A stretch of DNA of 64,000 nucleotides. Origin: an uncultured Bacteroidales bacterium. Its GTDB lineage: Bacteria > Bacteroidota > Bacteroidia > Bacteroidales > P3. Each line of letters begins with the position of its first letter. Position 1 is the first letter of the stretch. A model generated the notes under the pieces. It had not been told where the DNA came from, ran no database searches, and saw only the letters and a program-made list of their open reading frames with translations. Position numbers and translations under genes: made by a program. Where the stretch lies: the NCBI GenBank assembly GCA_900316515.1, contig ONDE01000002.1:1-64000 (forward strand). The letters run 5' to 3'. Below are positions 33,977-43,416 of this stretch, in pieces.

Positions 33977-35580
33977 TTCAGGTCTATCTTTATGTTTTTT
34001 ATGCGATTCAGATCATCATCCATGGGCAGATAAGCATCGTAGAAAGCCTCGTTGCCATAGAGGCACTGACCCATGTTGGCCTTGATGCCAGCCTCAATAA
34101 GTTTGCGCTGAACGGCAAGACTCTTGGCATTGCGCGCAATACCCCGCTTCTCGCCTTCTCGCACAAGTTCTTCAATGATAGTGTCTGACACCCTGTAGCC
34201 TTTTTTGAAGGCTTCGGCGGTGGGATAGCGTTGCAGCATGGTTGCCGCATGACGGCGTACCTGACGGAATGCCACACGATTGATGAGGTGTTGGTTGACA
34301 AGGGCGTTGTAATAGACGAACGACTCGTCCTTGCGGTAAGGCAACAGAATGTCTGGGGTTATGCCGCCACCGCCATATACTGTACGACCACCGATGGTGC
34401 TATAGGGTGTCGAGTCGGTGATATGCACCGTCATGCTGTCGGCATATGCCTCGCCAAACACCTGCTCAAGGTAATCGCGGTAGTATTTGTCGGTACCGTC
34501 GTTGTAGGGGCGTTGTATGCTGCGGCCCGAAGGGGTATAGTAGCGCGCCGTGGTGAGCAACAACGCCGAGCCGTCGTGCAATTCGAACTCGCCTTGCACC
34601 AGACCCTTGCCAAAGGTGCGACGCCCCACTATCAAGGCACGGTCGTTGTCCTGCAATGCTCCACTCACCACTTCGCTGGCCGAGGCTGAGTTCTCGTCAA
34701 CCATCACAATTACACTGCCTGTGGTGAAGAGTCCACCAGCATGGGCTTTCACATCGCGCCGCCGACTATGGGCTCCCTGGGTGTATACAATCAGGCTGCC
34801 GCCAGGCAGCAATTCACCCGCTATCCCCAAGGCACTTTGCAAAGAACCGCCACCGTTGTCGCGCAAATCGAATATCAAACGCTGCATGCCCTGACGTTTC
34901 AACTGCGCCAAGGCATCATGGAATTCGTTGTGGCTCGTCGAAGCAAAACTCGAAAGGTATATGTAGCCCGTGGTGTCGTTGAGCATCTTGGCGCAAAGTA
35001 CGGTGCTGTGCGAAACAACACCGCGGCGAATGGTGAATGTCTTTAGTCCTTCGCCTTGGCGCAACACATCGACTTTTACTTTTAATCCCCGTGGTCCACG
35101 CAGACGTGCCACCACGCTGTCGGTAGGCATACCAACACCACTCACCGTATCACCGTCAACGGTGATTATCAGGTCGCCAGGCAGCAGGCCAACGGAGGCC
35201 GACGGACCATAGGGCAACACCTGCCCCACATATACCGAGTCGTCCTCGCTGTGCAACACCACTCCGATACCCTCGAAGTTTCCACGCATCATCTCTTCTG
35301 TTTTCTCAGTCTCTCTGGCAGAAAGATAGGTGCTGTGCGGATCCAGCTCGCTGAGCATCACTGCCAACAATTTCTCGCTGAGGGAATCGACATCAACCTC
35401 GTCGACGTATTCGTCTTCTACCAGTTGCAACACCTCGTTCACCTTGCCCTGCAAAGTACCATCCTTATGGTTGACTTTTTCGTGCGAAGTGAACATGACA
35501 CCTATCAGCACCCCGAGAACCATTGCCACGAGGATGAGAATCAGGTTGCCTGCTGTTGAGGATTTGTCGTTGTGTGCCAT
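33973..35580 (-). CDS. C-terminal processing peptidase, S41 family
   Basis: 535 residues from MAHNDKSSTAGNL; the reading frame to 35640 adds unlikely residues. One membrane anchor (LILILVAMVLGVLIGVMF), PDZ domain (IGVVLHSEDDSVYVGQVLPY ... PGDLIITVDG), and catalytic domain with the Ser of ENSASASEVVSGA and Lys of RRTFGKGLVQ. It trims periplasmic proteins at their C-termini. It overlaps the downstream TlpA-like gene by 4 bp. Confidence 0.95.
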   Translation of the reverse strand: MAHNDKSSTAGNLILILVAMVLGVLIGVMFTSHEKVNHKDGTLQGKVNEVLQLVEDEYVDEVDVDSLSEKLLAVMLSELDPHSTYLSARETEKTEEMMRGNFEGIGVVLHSEDDSVYVGQVLPYGPSASVGLLPGDLIITVDGDTVSGVGMPTDSVVARLRGPRGLKVKVDVLRQGEGLKTFTIRRGVVSHSTVLCAKMLNDTTGYIYLSSFASTSHNEFHDALAQLKRQGMQRLIFDLRDNGGGSLQSALGIAGELLPGGSLIVYTQGAHSRRRDVKAHAGGLFTTGSVIVMVDENSASASEVVSGALQDNDRALIVGRRTFGKGLVQGEFELHDGSALLLTTARYYTPSGRSIQRPYNDGTDKYYRDYLEQVFGEAYADSMTVHITDSTPYSTIGGRTVYGGGGITPDILLPYRKDESFVYYNALVNQHLINRVAFRQVRRHAATMLQRYPTAEAFKKGYRVSDTIIEELVREGEKRGIARNAKSLAVQRKLIEAGIKANMGQCLYGNEAFYDAYLPMDDDLNRIKNIKIDLK

Positions 35581-35608
35581 GATATATTGGGTATCGTGCC
35601 GACTCTTT

Positions 35609-36049
35609 TTATTGCATCTTAGGTTGGAAATGGGCGTCACCGACTATCTGTGCATGGTCGAAAGCCATTGGAGGCAACTCGCCGAGAGGCCACCAACGCA
35701 CCTCGGCGGCATCATCGCCAGCAACTGCTGTGCATGTATCAATAGTCACAGCATAAGCTGCCGTCACAGTACGGCCGCGAGGGTCACGGCCAGGAGCACT
35801 GTAAACGCCTATCAGCCGCAAGTCGCCTTCGTCCACTCGGATTCCGGTCTCTTCCTCGAGTTCGCGCACAGCACAATGCTCTATGGTCTCATCCATCTCC
35901 ATGAATCCACCAGGCAGTGCCCAGCAGCCTTTGAATGGTTCGCCACCACGGCGCACCAACAGCAATTCACCACGCCGGTTCACCACGGCGCAGTCGGCCG
36001 TAAGCATCGGCCGCTCGTATTCGTAGACGTATGTTCCTTTGACTCCCAC
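35609..36049 (-). CDS. NUDIX hydrolase
   Basis: 146 residues. A complete Nudix box, GGFMEMDETIEHCAVRELEE then ETGI, matches GX5EX7REUXEEXGU. The substrate is not predictable from sequence; the family hydrolyses nucleoside diphosphate derivatives. The stop lies 28 bp before the Ctp gene start and its ATG directly abuts the trpS stop, so it is in the same operon. Confidence 0.93.
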   Translation of the reverse strand: MGVKGTYVYEYERPMLTADCAVVNRRGELLLVRRGGEPFKGCWALPGGFMEMDETIEHCAVRELEEETGIRVDEGDLRLIGVYSAPGRDPRGRTVTAAYAVTIDTCTAVAGDDAAEVRWWPLGELPPMAFDHAQIVGDAHFQPKMQ

Positions 36050-37048
36050 TTAGTTGCGGTATCCTATAACGTGACGCACCTCGTCGATGGTCTTGCGTGC
36101 GCTCTCGCGGGCCTTCTCTTTGCCATGGTCCATGATACGGCGCAGGGCAGCATCGTCGGCACCTATTTCCAGTATGCGCTGGCGCAAAGGCTCCACAAAA
36201 GCAACCATGTCTTCGGCCAACTGCTTTTTCAAGTCGCCATAGCGTATCTGACAGCGGTTGTACAGGTCGTCGAAGTATTCCACCGTGTCAGGGGTCGAGA
36301 CAGCCTTCAGCAACAGGAAGAGGTTCTCTATCTCTTCGGGCTTCTTCTGGTTCATCTCCGTGGGGCCGCTGTCGCTCTTGGCTTTCATAATCTTCTTGCG
36401 TATTACCGACGGCTCGTCGGTGAGGAAAATTGTGCTGGCCTCGCCTTCACTCTTACCCATCTTGCCACTGCCGTTGAGGGCCGGGATCTTCACCAACCCA
36501 GTGCTGCTGCCAATGGCTTGCGGCAGCGGAAACACTTCGGATTTATACATGGTGTTGAAGCGCTGGGCATACGTGCGTGTCATCTCCAGATGTTGTTCCT
36601 GGTCCTTGCCCACAGGCACTCGGGTGGCCTTGTGTATCAGGATATCTGCAGCCATCAGCGTGGGGTACGTCAGCAGACCTGCATTGACATTGTTGGGGTT
36701 CTGGCGCACCTTGTCCTTGAACGATGTGACACGCTCCAGCTCGCCGAGATAGGCGTTCATATTGAAGAAGAGGTAAAGCTCGATGGTCTCGGGCAGGTCG
36801 CTCTGCAGGTATATGGTTGCCTTCTCGGGATCGAGGCCGGCAGCCAGATATTGCACCAATATGGCACGGGCATCGTTGTATATGCTGCCTGGGGTGGGAT
36901 GCGTGGTCAACGAATGATAGTCGGCAATGAAGAAGTAGCAGTCCATCTCGTCCTGCATCTTAACAAAGTTGCGCAGGGCACCGAAATAGTTGCCCAAATG
37001 AAGATTGCCGGTAGGGCGTATGCCACTGCAAACTATATCTTTACTCAT
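36050..37048 (-). CDS. trpS: tryptophanyl-tRNA synthetase
   Basis: 332 residues from MSKDIVCSGIRPTGNLHLGN, a normal length; the longer frame to 37165 crosses the promoter. The HIGH-type motif is PTGNLHLGNY and the KMSKS-type loop is GKMGKSEG. A -7 element TATCTTTG (37073-37080, minus) is 25 bp upstream. Head of the operon trpS-nudix-ctp-tlpA-mrp. Confidence 0.97.
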   Translation of the reverse strand: MSKDIVCSGIRPTGNLHLGNYFGALRNFVKMQDEMDCYFFIADYHSLTTHPTPGSIYNDARAILVQYLAAGLDPEKATIYLQSDLPETIELYLFFNMNAYLGELERVTSFKDKVRQNPNNVNAGLLTYPTLMAADILIHKATRVPVGKDQEQHLEMTRTYAQRFNTMYKSEVFPLPQAIGSSTGLVKIPALNGSGKMGKSEGEASTIFLTDEPSVIRKKIMKAKSDSGPTEMNQKKPEEIENLFLLLKAVSTPDTVEYFDDLYNRCQIRYGDLKKQLAEDMVAFVEPLRQRILEIGADDAALRRIMDHGKEKARESARKTIDEVRHVIGYRN

Positions 37049-37072
37049 GTCTTTAGCGTTTCTTTCAACGTG

Positions 37073-37080
37073 CAAAGATA
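37073..37080 (-). promoter_or_regulatory. promoter -7 element TATCTTTG for the trpS operon
   Basis: TAnnTTTG consensus, read on the minus strand; spacing and orientation fit trpS. Confidence 0.6.
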
Positions 37081-37142
37081 CACTATTTTTTAAATAGTGC
37101 AACCACCGTATATGGAAAAATATATTAAAATGCTGCCGTACC

Positions 37143-38051
37143 TCACTTTGGCGTTGCCGCTGCACGGCTTTGATTCACCACCCACACACCGGTGAACACC
37201 AACAGCGCAGCCACCACCTTGGTCACCGTCAAACGGTCCATCCCTGTCCAGATGGCAACGGCAATGGCTATGATTGGCTGCAGATAGCCATACATGCTCA
37301 CCAGCGTCGGCCTGATTCTCTGCTGTCCCACAGGAATAAGATAATAGGCTATGAATGTCGAGAAGAGTATCATAAAGCCTATCTCCCACCACACATGGCC
37401 AGGCACAGCGGTAAAATCGCTCTGCGGCAGGTGTGGCATGACGAATGGGATGGATATGATGAACGACACAAGGAACATCCATTTCATGCTTGTGACAACC
37501 GAATAGCGGGCTATCAACGGACGGCAGGTGCCAAGGTAAAGCGCAAAGACAATGTAGTTGGCAAAGCAGAACATGATGCCCACAGGTTCCGTCTGCGACG
37601 CACCGCCGGTGCCAAATGTACTCTGCAGAATGAGCCATAGTATGCCTCCGAAACTCATGGCCACACCCAAGGCTTTCTTCCATGTGATTGGTTCCCTGAG
37701 GAATATGGCTGCCACGAACATGGTGAAGATAGGCGTCGTGGTGCTCATCACCGACAGGTCCACTGGCGTGGTATGTGCAATGGCATGCAGAAAGGTGAGC
37801 TGCGGCAGGAACAATCCGAGTATCCCTGCTCCAGCCAACTTCAATAAATCGAGCGGTGGCACCTTCTCCTTGGGTGTAAACAGCGACACCAGCCAGAACA
37901 ATGCTCCAGCCACCAGCGACCGCATGGCAAACAAAACTATGGGTTCCAAACCACCGTCGGTGGCTATGTCGCGACAAACGACTACATTGATGCCAAAGAT
38001 AATATATGCTCCGGCGCAGGCCAGATGTCCTATAGTGGTTCTGCTGTTCAT
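37143..38051 (-). CDS. EamA/DMT-family transporter
   Basis: 302 residues from MNSRTTIGHLACAG. Ten membrane helices in two EamA repeats (IIFGINVVVCRDIATDGG and LFLREPITWKKALGVAMSF) are expected. It is a drug/metabolite exporter-type permease with unknown substrate. Its start overlaps the DUF4954 stop (ATGA), so the two are coupled. Confidence 0.9.
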   Translation of the reverse strand: MNSRTTIGHLACAGAYIIFGINVVVCRDIATDGGLEPIVLFAMRSLVAGALFWLVSLFTPKEKVPPLDLLKLAGAGILGLFLPQLTFLHAIAHTTPVDLSVMSTTTPIFTMFVAAIFLREPITWKKALGVAMSFGGILWLILQSTFGTGGASQTEPVGIMFCFANYIVFALYLGTCRPLIARYSVVTSMKWMFLVSFIISIPFVMPHLPQSDFTAVPGHVWWEIGFMILFSTFIAYYLIPVGQQRIRPTLVSMYGYLQPIIAIAVAIWTGMDRLTVTKVVAALLVFTGVWVVNQSRAAATPK

Positions 38052-39823
38052 AGCACTGCCGCCATCTCTTCGTCGTCCCAGTATGTCATGCGGCGGAAGG
38101 GGTTGACGTCGTCTTTCTTGCGACTGGCAACCTTTTGTTCTTCGATGTATTTTTGTATCTCGACATAACGCTGCCGGTATTGACCCCATTGTGCGTCGTC
38201 CAACCGCTCAACACCTGCCAACGCACAGAGTATCGCATAGGCATGCGCTGCCCGTTTTGCAGGGTAGTCACCCCACAGCATATCGAGTCGCTCGTTGATG
38301 GCTTGCCAGCTGCCGATAATACCATTCTCCACATCGGCTATAAGCTGCTCCATATCGGCCTTCGCCACCAATTGGCCACCAAGATTAATCCATTCCTTTT
38401 CGCGCTCTACACTCTCCGCTTTCCATCCTCCGCTTTCCAACGTCTTCATGGCATAGAATATCAGCATCTCTTCATAGGCTCTAATACCTTGTTCGCCTTT
38501 GAGGATCACCACAGGACGTTTGCTTTTCTCCATCACCCCACCTTCCACTCTCCACTCCTCGTTCTCAGACTTCCATTTCCTCAGCAGCTCGATGCCACGC
38601 AGCATCTCCTCGGCGGTATCGGGGGCCAAGTTGTCGAACTCTATGTTCTGCGCCTTGTACCTGCGCTTGTCTCGCTTGGCGAACTTCTTGCTGTTGCGAT
38701 CCATGGCATACATGTTGTACATCCACCAGTAGGCAGGCATCACCTCAAGTTGGTCGCTGCTCACATTATTATTCACCAGCGCAAAGGGCAGCTTTATGTC
38801 AAGCTCCGATGGGTAGTCGCCCTTGGCAATCATGCAATAGCTGGCAAATCGGCTCGAGTGCTTGAACGAACAGCACAAGCCTGGCCAGAAACCACGGCCA
38901 CCTACAAGCTCGTTGTCGGCGGTACGCGAATTATGATTGCTGCCTATGGTACAGCCTGCTGCTATATTGCTCTGGCCCATGACAAGGCCGGCAATGAGGA
39001 ACGAATTGTTATGATGCTGTTCGTGGGCGGGGAATATGATGCTGTTGCCAACCTCACAGCGCGCCAATGTCGAGTTGTCGCCGACAACTGTATCGTTGAG
39101 ACGAAGTCCAAACTCCAGATGCACATGCTCGCCAAGCAAAAAACGTACGGCTATGACACCGTGTTCCAATGTGCAGCCATATCCTACCACACCATCACGT
39201 AACGTAATGCAACTGTCTATCACCGTGCGGTCTTCTTCGGTCGATTGTATGATGACGTTATGTAGGCTCTGGGTGTTCTTGACGATGCAGCCGTCACCCA
39301 CACGTCCGTAGCGGCCTTCATCCGTCGTTAACAAAGCAGTCGTAAACTGCTCAAGCTTTTCCATCAACCGCTTACGGCCACGATAGCGAGCCCACAAGTA
39401 GGCATCTCCTATTGTCATGCCCCCAAAAGGAAGAATCCTTCGGCCGCCATTCTCGTTCATTGGCTCCATCCACGCAAGGTTATCGGGGTCGATACACATC
39501 TCGTCGATGTTAAACAACTGCACATTGTCGCCAATGGTGTAGTGGCTCAACATCCGCACATTGTGCACGGCGGGGTGATTGCCTACCGTTGCGTCTCTTA
39601 GGTATGAACCGTATATGCCTTCCCTTAGCGTCAGGGCTCCGTCGGTATGACGGCAATCCTCAACGTTACCAATATAAACCGCTCCTTCGAAGGTGCTGTT
39701 CCTCACACATTGGACACAAAAGACCTGGGCCACATGCACTGTGGACCAATCTTCAGCATAGTTCCCCTGGCTTTCCAGCTGACTTATCTCACTGGAAGTC
39801 AGAGTGCGATATTTGGAATTCAT
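38048..39823 (-). CDS. DUF4954 protein with left-handed beta-helix repeats
   Basis: 591 residues from MNSKYRTLTSSEIS. The centre has hexapeptide-like repeats (VGDGCIVKNTQ, GVVGYGCTLEHG, VVGDNSTLARC, IAAGCTIGSNHN), as in sugar nucleotidyl- or acyltransferases, so an enzyme acting on sugar nucleotides is possible. The DUF4954 C-terminal part includes GDYPSELDIKLPFALVNNN. Two low-complexity segments (LESGGWKAESVEREKEW; KWKSENEEWRVEGGVMEK) coded by GGAGAGTGGA-like words look like in-frame insertions. Confidence 0.82.
   Translation of the reverse strand: MNSKYRTLTSSEISQLESQGNYAEDWSTVHVAQVFCVQCVRNSTFEGAVYIGNVEDCRHTDGALTLREGIYGSYLRDATVGNHPAVHNVRMLSHYTIGDNVQLFNIDEMCIDPDNLAWMEPMNENGGRRILPFGGMTIGDAYLWARYRGRKRLMEKLEQFTTALLTTDEGRYGRVGDGCIVKNTQSLHNVIIQSTEEDRTVIDSCITLRDGVVGYGCTLEHGVIAVRFLLGEHVHLEFGLRLNDTVVGDNSTLARCEVGNSIIFPAHEQHHNNSFLIAGLVMGQSNIAAGCTIGSNHNSRTADNELVGGRGFWPGLCCSFKHSSRFASYCMIAKGDYPSELDIKLPFALVNNNVSSDQLEVMPAYWWMYNMYAMDRNSKKFAKRDKRRYKAQNIEFDNLAPDTAEEMLRGIELLRKWKSENEEWRVEGGVMEKSKRPVVILKGEQGIRAYEEMLIFYAMKTLESGGWKAESVEREKEWINLGGQLVAKADMEQLIADVENGIIGSWQAINERLDMLWGDYPAKRAAHAYAILCALAGVERLDDAQWGQYRQRYVEIQKYIEEQKVASRKKDDVNPFRRMTYWDDEEMAAVL
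38404..38440. repeat. in-frame short-word repeat in the DUF4954 gene (1)
   Basis: Pyrimidine words CTCTACACTCTCCGCTTTCC and CGCTTTCC on the plus strand; on the coding strand purine words GGAAAGCGGA / GGATGGAAAGCGGAGAG. Encodes ESGGWKAESV. Confidence 0.55.
38530..38580. repeat. in-frame short-word repeat in the DUF4954 gene (2)
   Basis: CTTCCACTCTCCACTCCTCG on the plus strand; on the coding strand GAGTGGAGAGTGGAAGG. Encodes KSENEEWRVEGGV between otherwise helical regions. Confidence 0.5.
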
Positions 39824-39887
39824 GGACTTGGATGTGGAGGTTAGCATAATCTTCTATCAACCTTTCGTGCACAGAAGTATTCTCGCT

Positions 39888-40631
39888 TCAGAGCAGCGTA
39901 TTGTTCAAGAATGTATATTTCTCAAGCACCTTCTCGACCTTACGATCGCGGCTGAGGTCGCTGAGCGCCTGGGCATACATGGTGTTATGGGTATCGGTGC
40001 CCATGAATTCCACCCACCCCTGCTCCAACATCTCATAGGCTTTGCGTTTGGCCTCCTCGCCATAGAAACCGCCTAGCGAAAGCACGTTTATCTGGAAATA
40101 CACTCCCTGGTTCTTCAGCTGCTCCATACGCAAACCCTGCACATTGAGGTAGGGATAGCGCTCGGGGTGTGCCAAAATGACCTCATATCCTTTCATCTGC
40201 AGGTCGAAAATAAGCTCGTCGCTGCCCATCATCTGCTGGTGCAATGAGAATTCGACAAGGACATACTTGCCTGCAACCTGCAGGAAACGGGGATTTTCCA
40301 AACGCGCAGCAAAGCCACTGTCAATGCGATACTCCCCTCCGATACCGGCTATCTCTATTTCCACTCCGGCCTCGCCTGCCTTTTGCTTCAACTCGTTGTA
40401 GCGGCGCACTATGTCGTCTTCGTTGTTCGGAAAGCGGGGATGCTGGAAATGCGGGGTTATTATAACCTTTTTGTAACCAACAGCCTTCAACGTGTTTAAG
40501 CACTCAAGACTCTCTTCTACACATTTTGAACCATCGTCAACCTTGGGAATAAGGTGGCAATGCATATCGGTACCCAGCGGGGCAAAAATCGGACGAGGTT
40601 GGTACTTGCGTCTAAAGAGGTTAAGAAACAT
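39888..40631 (-). CDS. CpsB/CapC-type tyrosine phosphatase (PHP family)
   Basis: 247 residues. PHP metal sites: DMHCHLIPKVDDGS, then VIITPHFQHPRF, ILAHPERYPYL and a late GTDTHN. The family dephosphorylates tyrosine kinases that control capsule or exopolysaccharide assembly. No polysaccharide cluster is nearby; the gene lies just downstream of murA, with a 12-bp gap. Confidence 0.9.
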   Translation of the reverse strand: MFLNLFRRKYQPRPIFAPLGTDMHCHLIPKVDDGSKCVEESLECLNTLKAVGYKKVIITPHFQHPRFPNNEDDIVRRYNELKQKAGEAGVEIEIAGIGGEYRIDSGFAARLENPRFLQVAGKYVLVEFSLHQQMMGSDELIFDLQMKGYEVILAHPERYPYLNVQGLRMEQLKNQGVYFQINVLSLGGFYGEEAKRKAYEMLEQGWVEFMGTDTHNTMYAQALSDLSRDRKVEKVLEKYTFLNNTLL

Positions 40632-40643
40632 ATGTTGTCGTTT

Positions 40644-41960
40644 TTAGATTCTTCTGATGTCTGCTCCTAGCTTGCGCAGGCGTTCGTCTATGTGTTGATA
40701 GCCACGGTCTATCTGTTCGATATTGTCAATCCTGCTGACACCGTCGGCACTCAGGGCCGCTATCAGCAGCGCAACTCCGGCACGGATATCTGGCGATGCC
40801 ATTCGCACCCCGCGAAGCTTATGTTCATGATCAAGTCCTATCACAGTGGCACGGTGCGGGTCGCAGAGTATAATCTGTGCCCCCATGTCGATTAACTTGT
40901 CCACAAAGAAGAGGCGGCTTTCAAACATCTTCTGGTGTATCAACACACTGCCTTTGGCCTGCGTGGCCACAACCAACGCTATGGATATTAGATCCGGCGT
41001 GAAACCAGGCCATGGAGCATCGGCAACAGTCATGATACTGCCATCCATGAACCGCTCTATCTCATAATGCTCCATCGACGGTATGTATAAATCGTCGCCT
41101 TTCTGCCACACCTCCACTCCCAGTCGGCGGAAAACCTGCGGAATAAGTCCGAGGTGCTGCACCTGGGCATTCTTGATTGTGAGGTCGCTCTGCGTCATGG
41201 CGGCCATTCCGATGAACGACCCTACCTCAATCATGTCGGGCAGCAGTCGATGCGTGCAACCATGCAACTCTTTCACTCCCTTTATGGTGAGCAGGTTTGA
41301 TCCCACACCGCTGATGCGGGCTCCCATGGCGTTGAGCATCTTGCACAGCTGGTAGACGTAAGGCTCGCACGCGGCATTCATAATGGTGGTGGTACCCTTG
41401 GCAAGCACCGACGCCATCACTATGTTGGCCGTACCGGTGACAGAAGCCTCGTCGAGCAGCATATAACAACCCTTCAGCTTCTTTGCCTTCACCATATAGG
41501 CGCCGCGCTTGTATTCCACCTCTGCCCCAAGACGCTCCATGCCTATGAAATGGGTGTCGAGGCGCCGACGGCCTATCTTGTCGCCTCCTGGTTGTGGCAC
41601 CACGGCTTGCCCAAAACGCGCCAGCAGCGGCCCTACAACCATAATGCTGCCGCGCAAAGTGCCGGCCTGCTCACGGTATTCTGTGCTGCCAAGCACATCA
41701 AGGTTCACCTGGTCAGCCTGGAACTCGAATGTGCGTCCACTCTCGCACAGCGACGTGTGGTCTTCACGCACACTGACTCCAAGCAGCTTCAATAGGTCAA
41801 TGAGCTTGTTGACATCGCGTATGTCCGGTACATGTTCTATGCGCACCTTCTCCTGGGTGAGAAGCACGGCACACAGCACCTGCAGAGCCTCGTTCTTGGC
41901 TCCCTGCGGCACTATCTCTCCGCGTAGCTTGCGCCCACCTGTTATTTCAAAGCTTGCCAT
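40644..41960 (-). CDS. murA: UDP-N-acetylglucosamine 1-carboxyvinyltransferase
   Basis: 438 residues. First committed step of peptidoglycan synthesis. The active-site loop reads PQPGGDKIGRRRLDTH with Asp127 where most bacteria have the Cys that fosfomycin alkylates, so fosfomycin resistance by target is expected (known for C-to-D MurA enzymes). The remaining motifs, including VTGTANIVMA, are normal. It overlaps the DUF4290 stop by one base (TAATG). Confidence 0.97.
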   Translation of the reverse strand: MASFEITGGRKLRGEIVPQGAKNEALQVLCAVLLTQEKVRIEHVPDIRDVNKLIDLLKLLGVSVREDHTSLCESGRTFEFQADQVNLDVLGSTEYREQAGTLRGSIMVVGPLLARFGQAVVPQPGGDKIGRRRLDTHFIGMERLGAEVEYKRGAYMVKAKKLKGCYMLLDEASVTGTANIVMASVLAKGTTTIMNAACEPYVYQLCKMLNAMGARISGVGSNLLTIKGVKELHGCTHRLLPDMIEVGSFIGMAAMTQSDLTIKNAQVQHLGLIPQVFRRLGVEVWQKGDDLYIPSMEHYEIERFMDGSIMTVADAPWPGFTPDLISIALVVATQAKGSVLIHQKMFESRLFFVDKLIDMGAQIILCDPHRATVIGLDHEHKLRGVRMASPDIRAGVALLIAALSADGVSRIDNIEQIDRGYQHIDERLRKLGADIRRI

Positions 41961-42577
41961 TATTTCTTTTTCTTCTTTTTCTTCTTCTTTCCCTCGGCAG
42001 CCCTGGCACTCGCTGCAGCCATCGTGTCGATAAGGTCTTGCGAGGAATGGAACTGGAAGCCCTCGGGCAACACCAAACGCCCTTCGCTGAGTTCAGCCAA
42101 CTGCTCCGCTATAAGATCATCGTCCACCGTATCACGGTTCCACTGCAGATACTGACGTTTCATTGCATGGGCTATCTGGCATGTGAGCAACGTGCGCTCC
42201 TCGCCCTCGGGCATTGCTGCTACAGCTCGGATCATATCCTCAAGCGCTCGACCATAGTGACGGTAGCGTATCTCTCTGTCGAGATATGGAATGCGGTTCG
42301 GATGGAAATTCTCGGTTTCCTCACGGTTCACCTCGTATGGACAGTCGACATCAAGCTTATAGTCAGCCAGCATCATCAGGTGATCCCACAGAATATGACG
42401 GTAATCGGTACGCTCCTTGATCTTGGGATTGACATACGCCATCACGTCTATTATGACATTGGCCATCGCCGTGCGCTCCTCGCGGTCGGCTATAGTCTTG
42501 CAGTAATCTATCATCTTGGCCACATGGCGGCCATAGTCGGTAATCTTCAGTTGTTCTCTCTGGGTGTTATACTCCAT
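41960..42577 (-). CDS. DUF4290 protein
   Basis: 205 residues, matching the Bacteroidota-specific DUF4290 family (start MEYNTQREQLKITDYGRHV). All helical, ending in a run of lysines. Coupled to murA. Function unknown; consistent pairing with murA could hint at cell-wall control. Confidence 0.88.
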   Translation of the reverse strand: MEYNTQREQLKITDYGRHVAKMIDYCKTIADREERTAMANVIIDVMAYVNPKIKERTDYRHILWDHLMMLADYKLDVDCPYEVNREETENFHPNRIPYLDREIRYRHYGRALEDMIRAVAAMPEGEERTLLTCQIAHAMKRQYLQWNRDTVDDDLIAEQLAELSEGRLVLPEGFQFHSSQDLIDTMAAASARAAEGKKKKKKKKK

Positions 42578-42594
42578 AGGTTTTCTTCATTCAT

Positions 42595-43179
42595 CTAAAA
42601 TGGCCATGGGCCACTGTACAATTCTAAACTCGGCGTATATGCGCCATACCACGGGTGCGCAAGCAACCCCTCCATCGCCGTGCCGTAGTGGTCGTGCACA
42701 AAGTGGAAATATAGCTCCAGCAAACTGCCGCGCGGAAACTCATACGCCAATCCGCCACTCACCGCCGTAAGCCCCAGGGGCACCGAGGCATCCCTCCACA
42801 ACCATTGCGCATAACCGCCAACATGCGTCACCGAAGCCCACAACCACAGTCGGTCGCTGGCCTTATACTCGGCCATTGCCCACAGGCCACCAAGCCGTGT
42901 GCCATGCTTGCGCGGCGCCATCGACGGCGTGTATCTGTGCACCTCGTATCCGCCGAGCAGCGTGCCCGCAGCGGCAAAACCACCGCTGACAGTGAGTCTG
43001 TCGCTCATCTTCAGCTCCACGCTGGGTGCCACCCACGACAAAGCCTGCGTGCGCCCAAAGCCCGATGCCACCGTGGCACCAGTCGACAGGTGCACGTGCG
43101 TGCGCGACGTATCGTCCTGCGACCAGGCACAACCGAAAGCCAGCACGGCAAGCATCAATATGACGACCTTTTTACTCAT
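42595..43179 (-). CDS. exported outer-membrane-like protein, unknown
   Basis: 194 residues from MSKKVVILMLAVLAF. Signal peptide to about residue 20 (GCAWSQ), then alternating aromatic/polar strands (WVAPSVELKMSDRLTVSGGF, AMAEYKASDRLWLWASV) compatible with an eight-strand beta barrel. It lies 17 bp before the DUF4290 gene, probably in the same operon. Not assigned to a named family. Confidence 0.7.
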   Translation of the reverse strand: MSKKVVILMLAVLAFGCAWSQDDTSRTHVHLSTGATVASGFGRTQALSWVAPSVELKMSDRLTVSGGFAAAGTLLGGYEVHRYTPSMAPRKHGTRLGGLWAMAEYKASDRLWLWASVTHVGGYAQWLWRDASVPLGLTAVSGGLAYEFPRGSLLELYFHFVHDHYGTAMEGLLAHPWYGAYTPSLELYSGPWPF

Positions 43180-43416
43180 AATTATCAATTATAACGGCGC
43201 ATGAATAATATTATTGCCATGACTTTGTCTTTTTTTTCATAGCCATCCTCTCCGGCTCCCCACCCACCCCTCTTCCTCTCACCTAACTCTCACCTAACTC
43301 TCACTCCCATCCCCCATCACTTACTACTCACATACTACTCACTTACTCCCCCCCCTTGACAAAAAAAGAGGAAGACCGACGGCCTTCCTCTTTGATCTGC
43401 TTGCTAACGCACTCCG
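43180..43416. repeat. pyrimidine-rich short-word repeats and terminator
   Basis: Words CTCACCTAACTCTCACCTAA and ACTTACTACTCACATACTAC repeat through 43270-43350. The terminator of the SPFH gene lies at 43361-43393. No gene is seen. Confidence 0.5.
43361..43393 (-). terminator. rho-independent terminator of the SPFH gene
   Basis: AAAGAGGAAG (43365-43374) pairs with CTTCCTCTTT (43384-43393); on the minus strand a T run follows. Confidence 0.8.
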
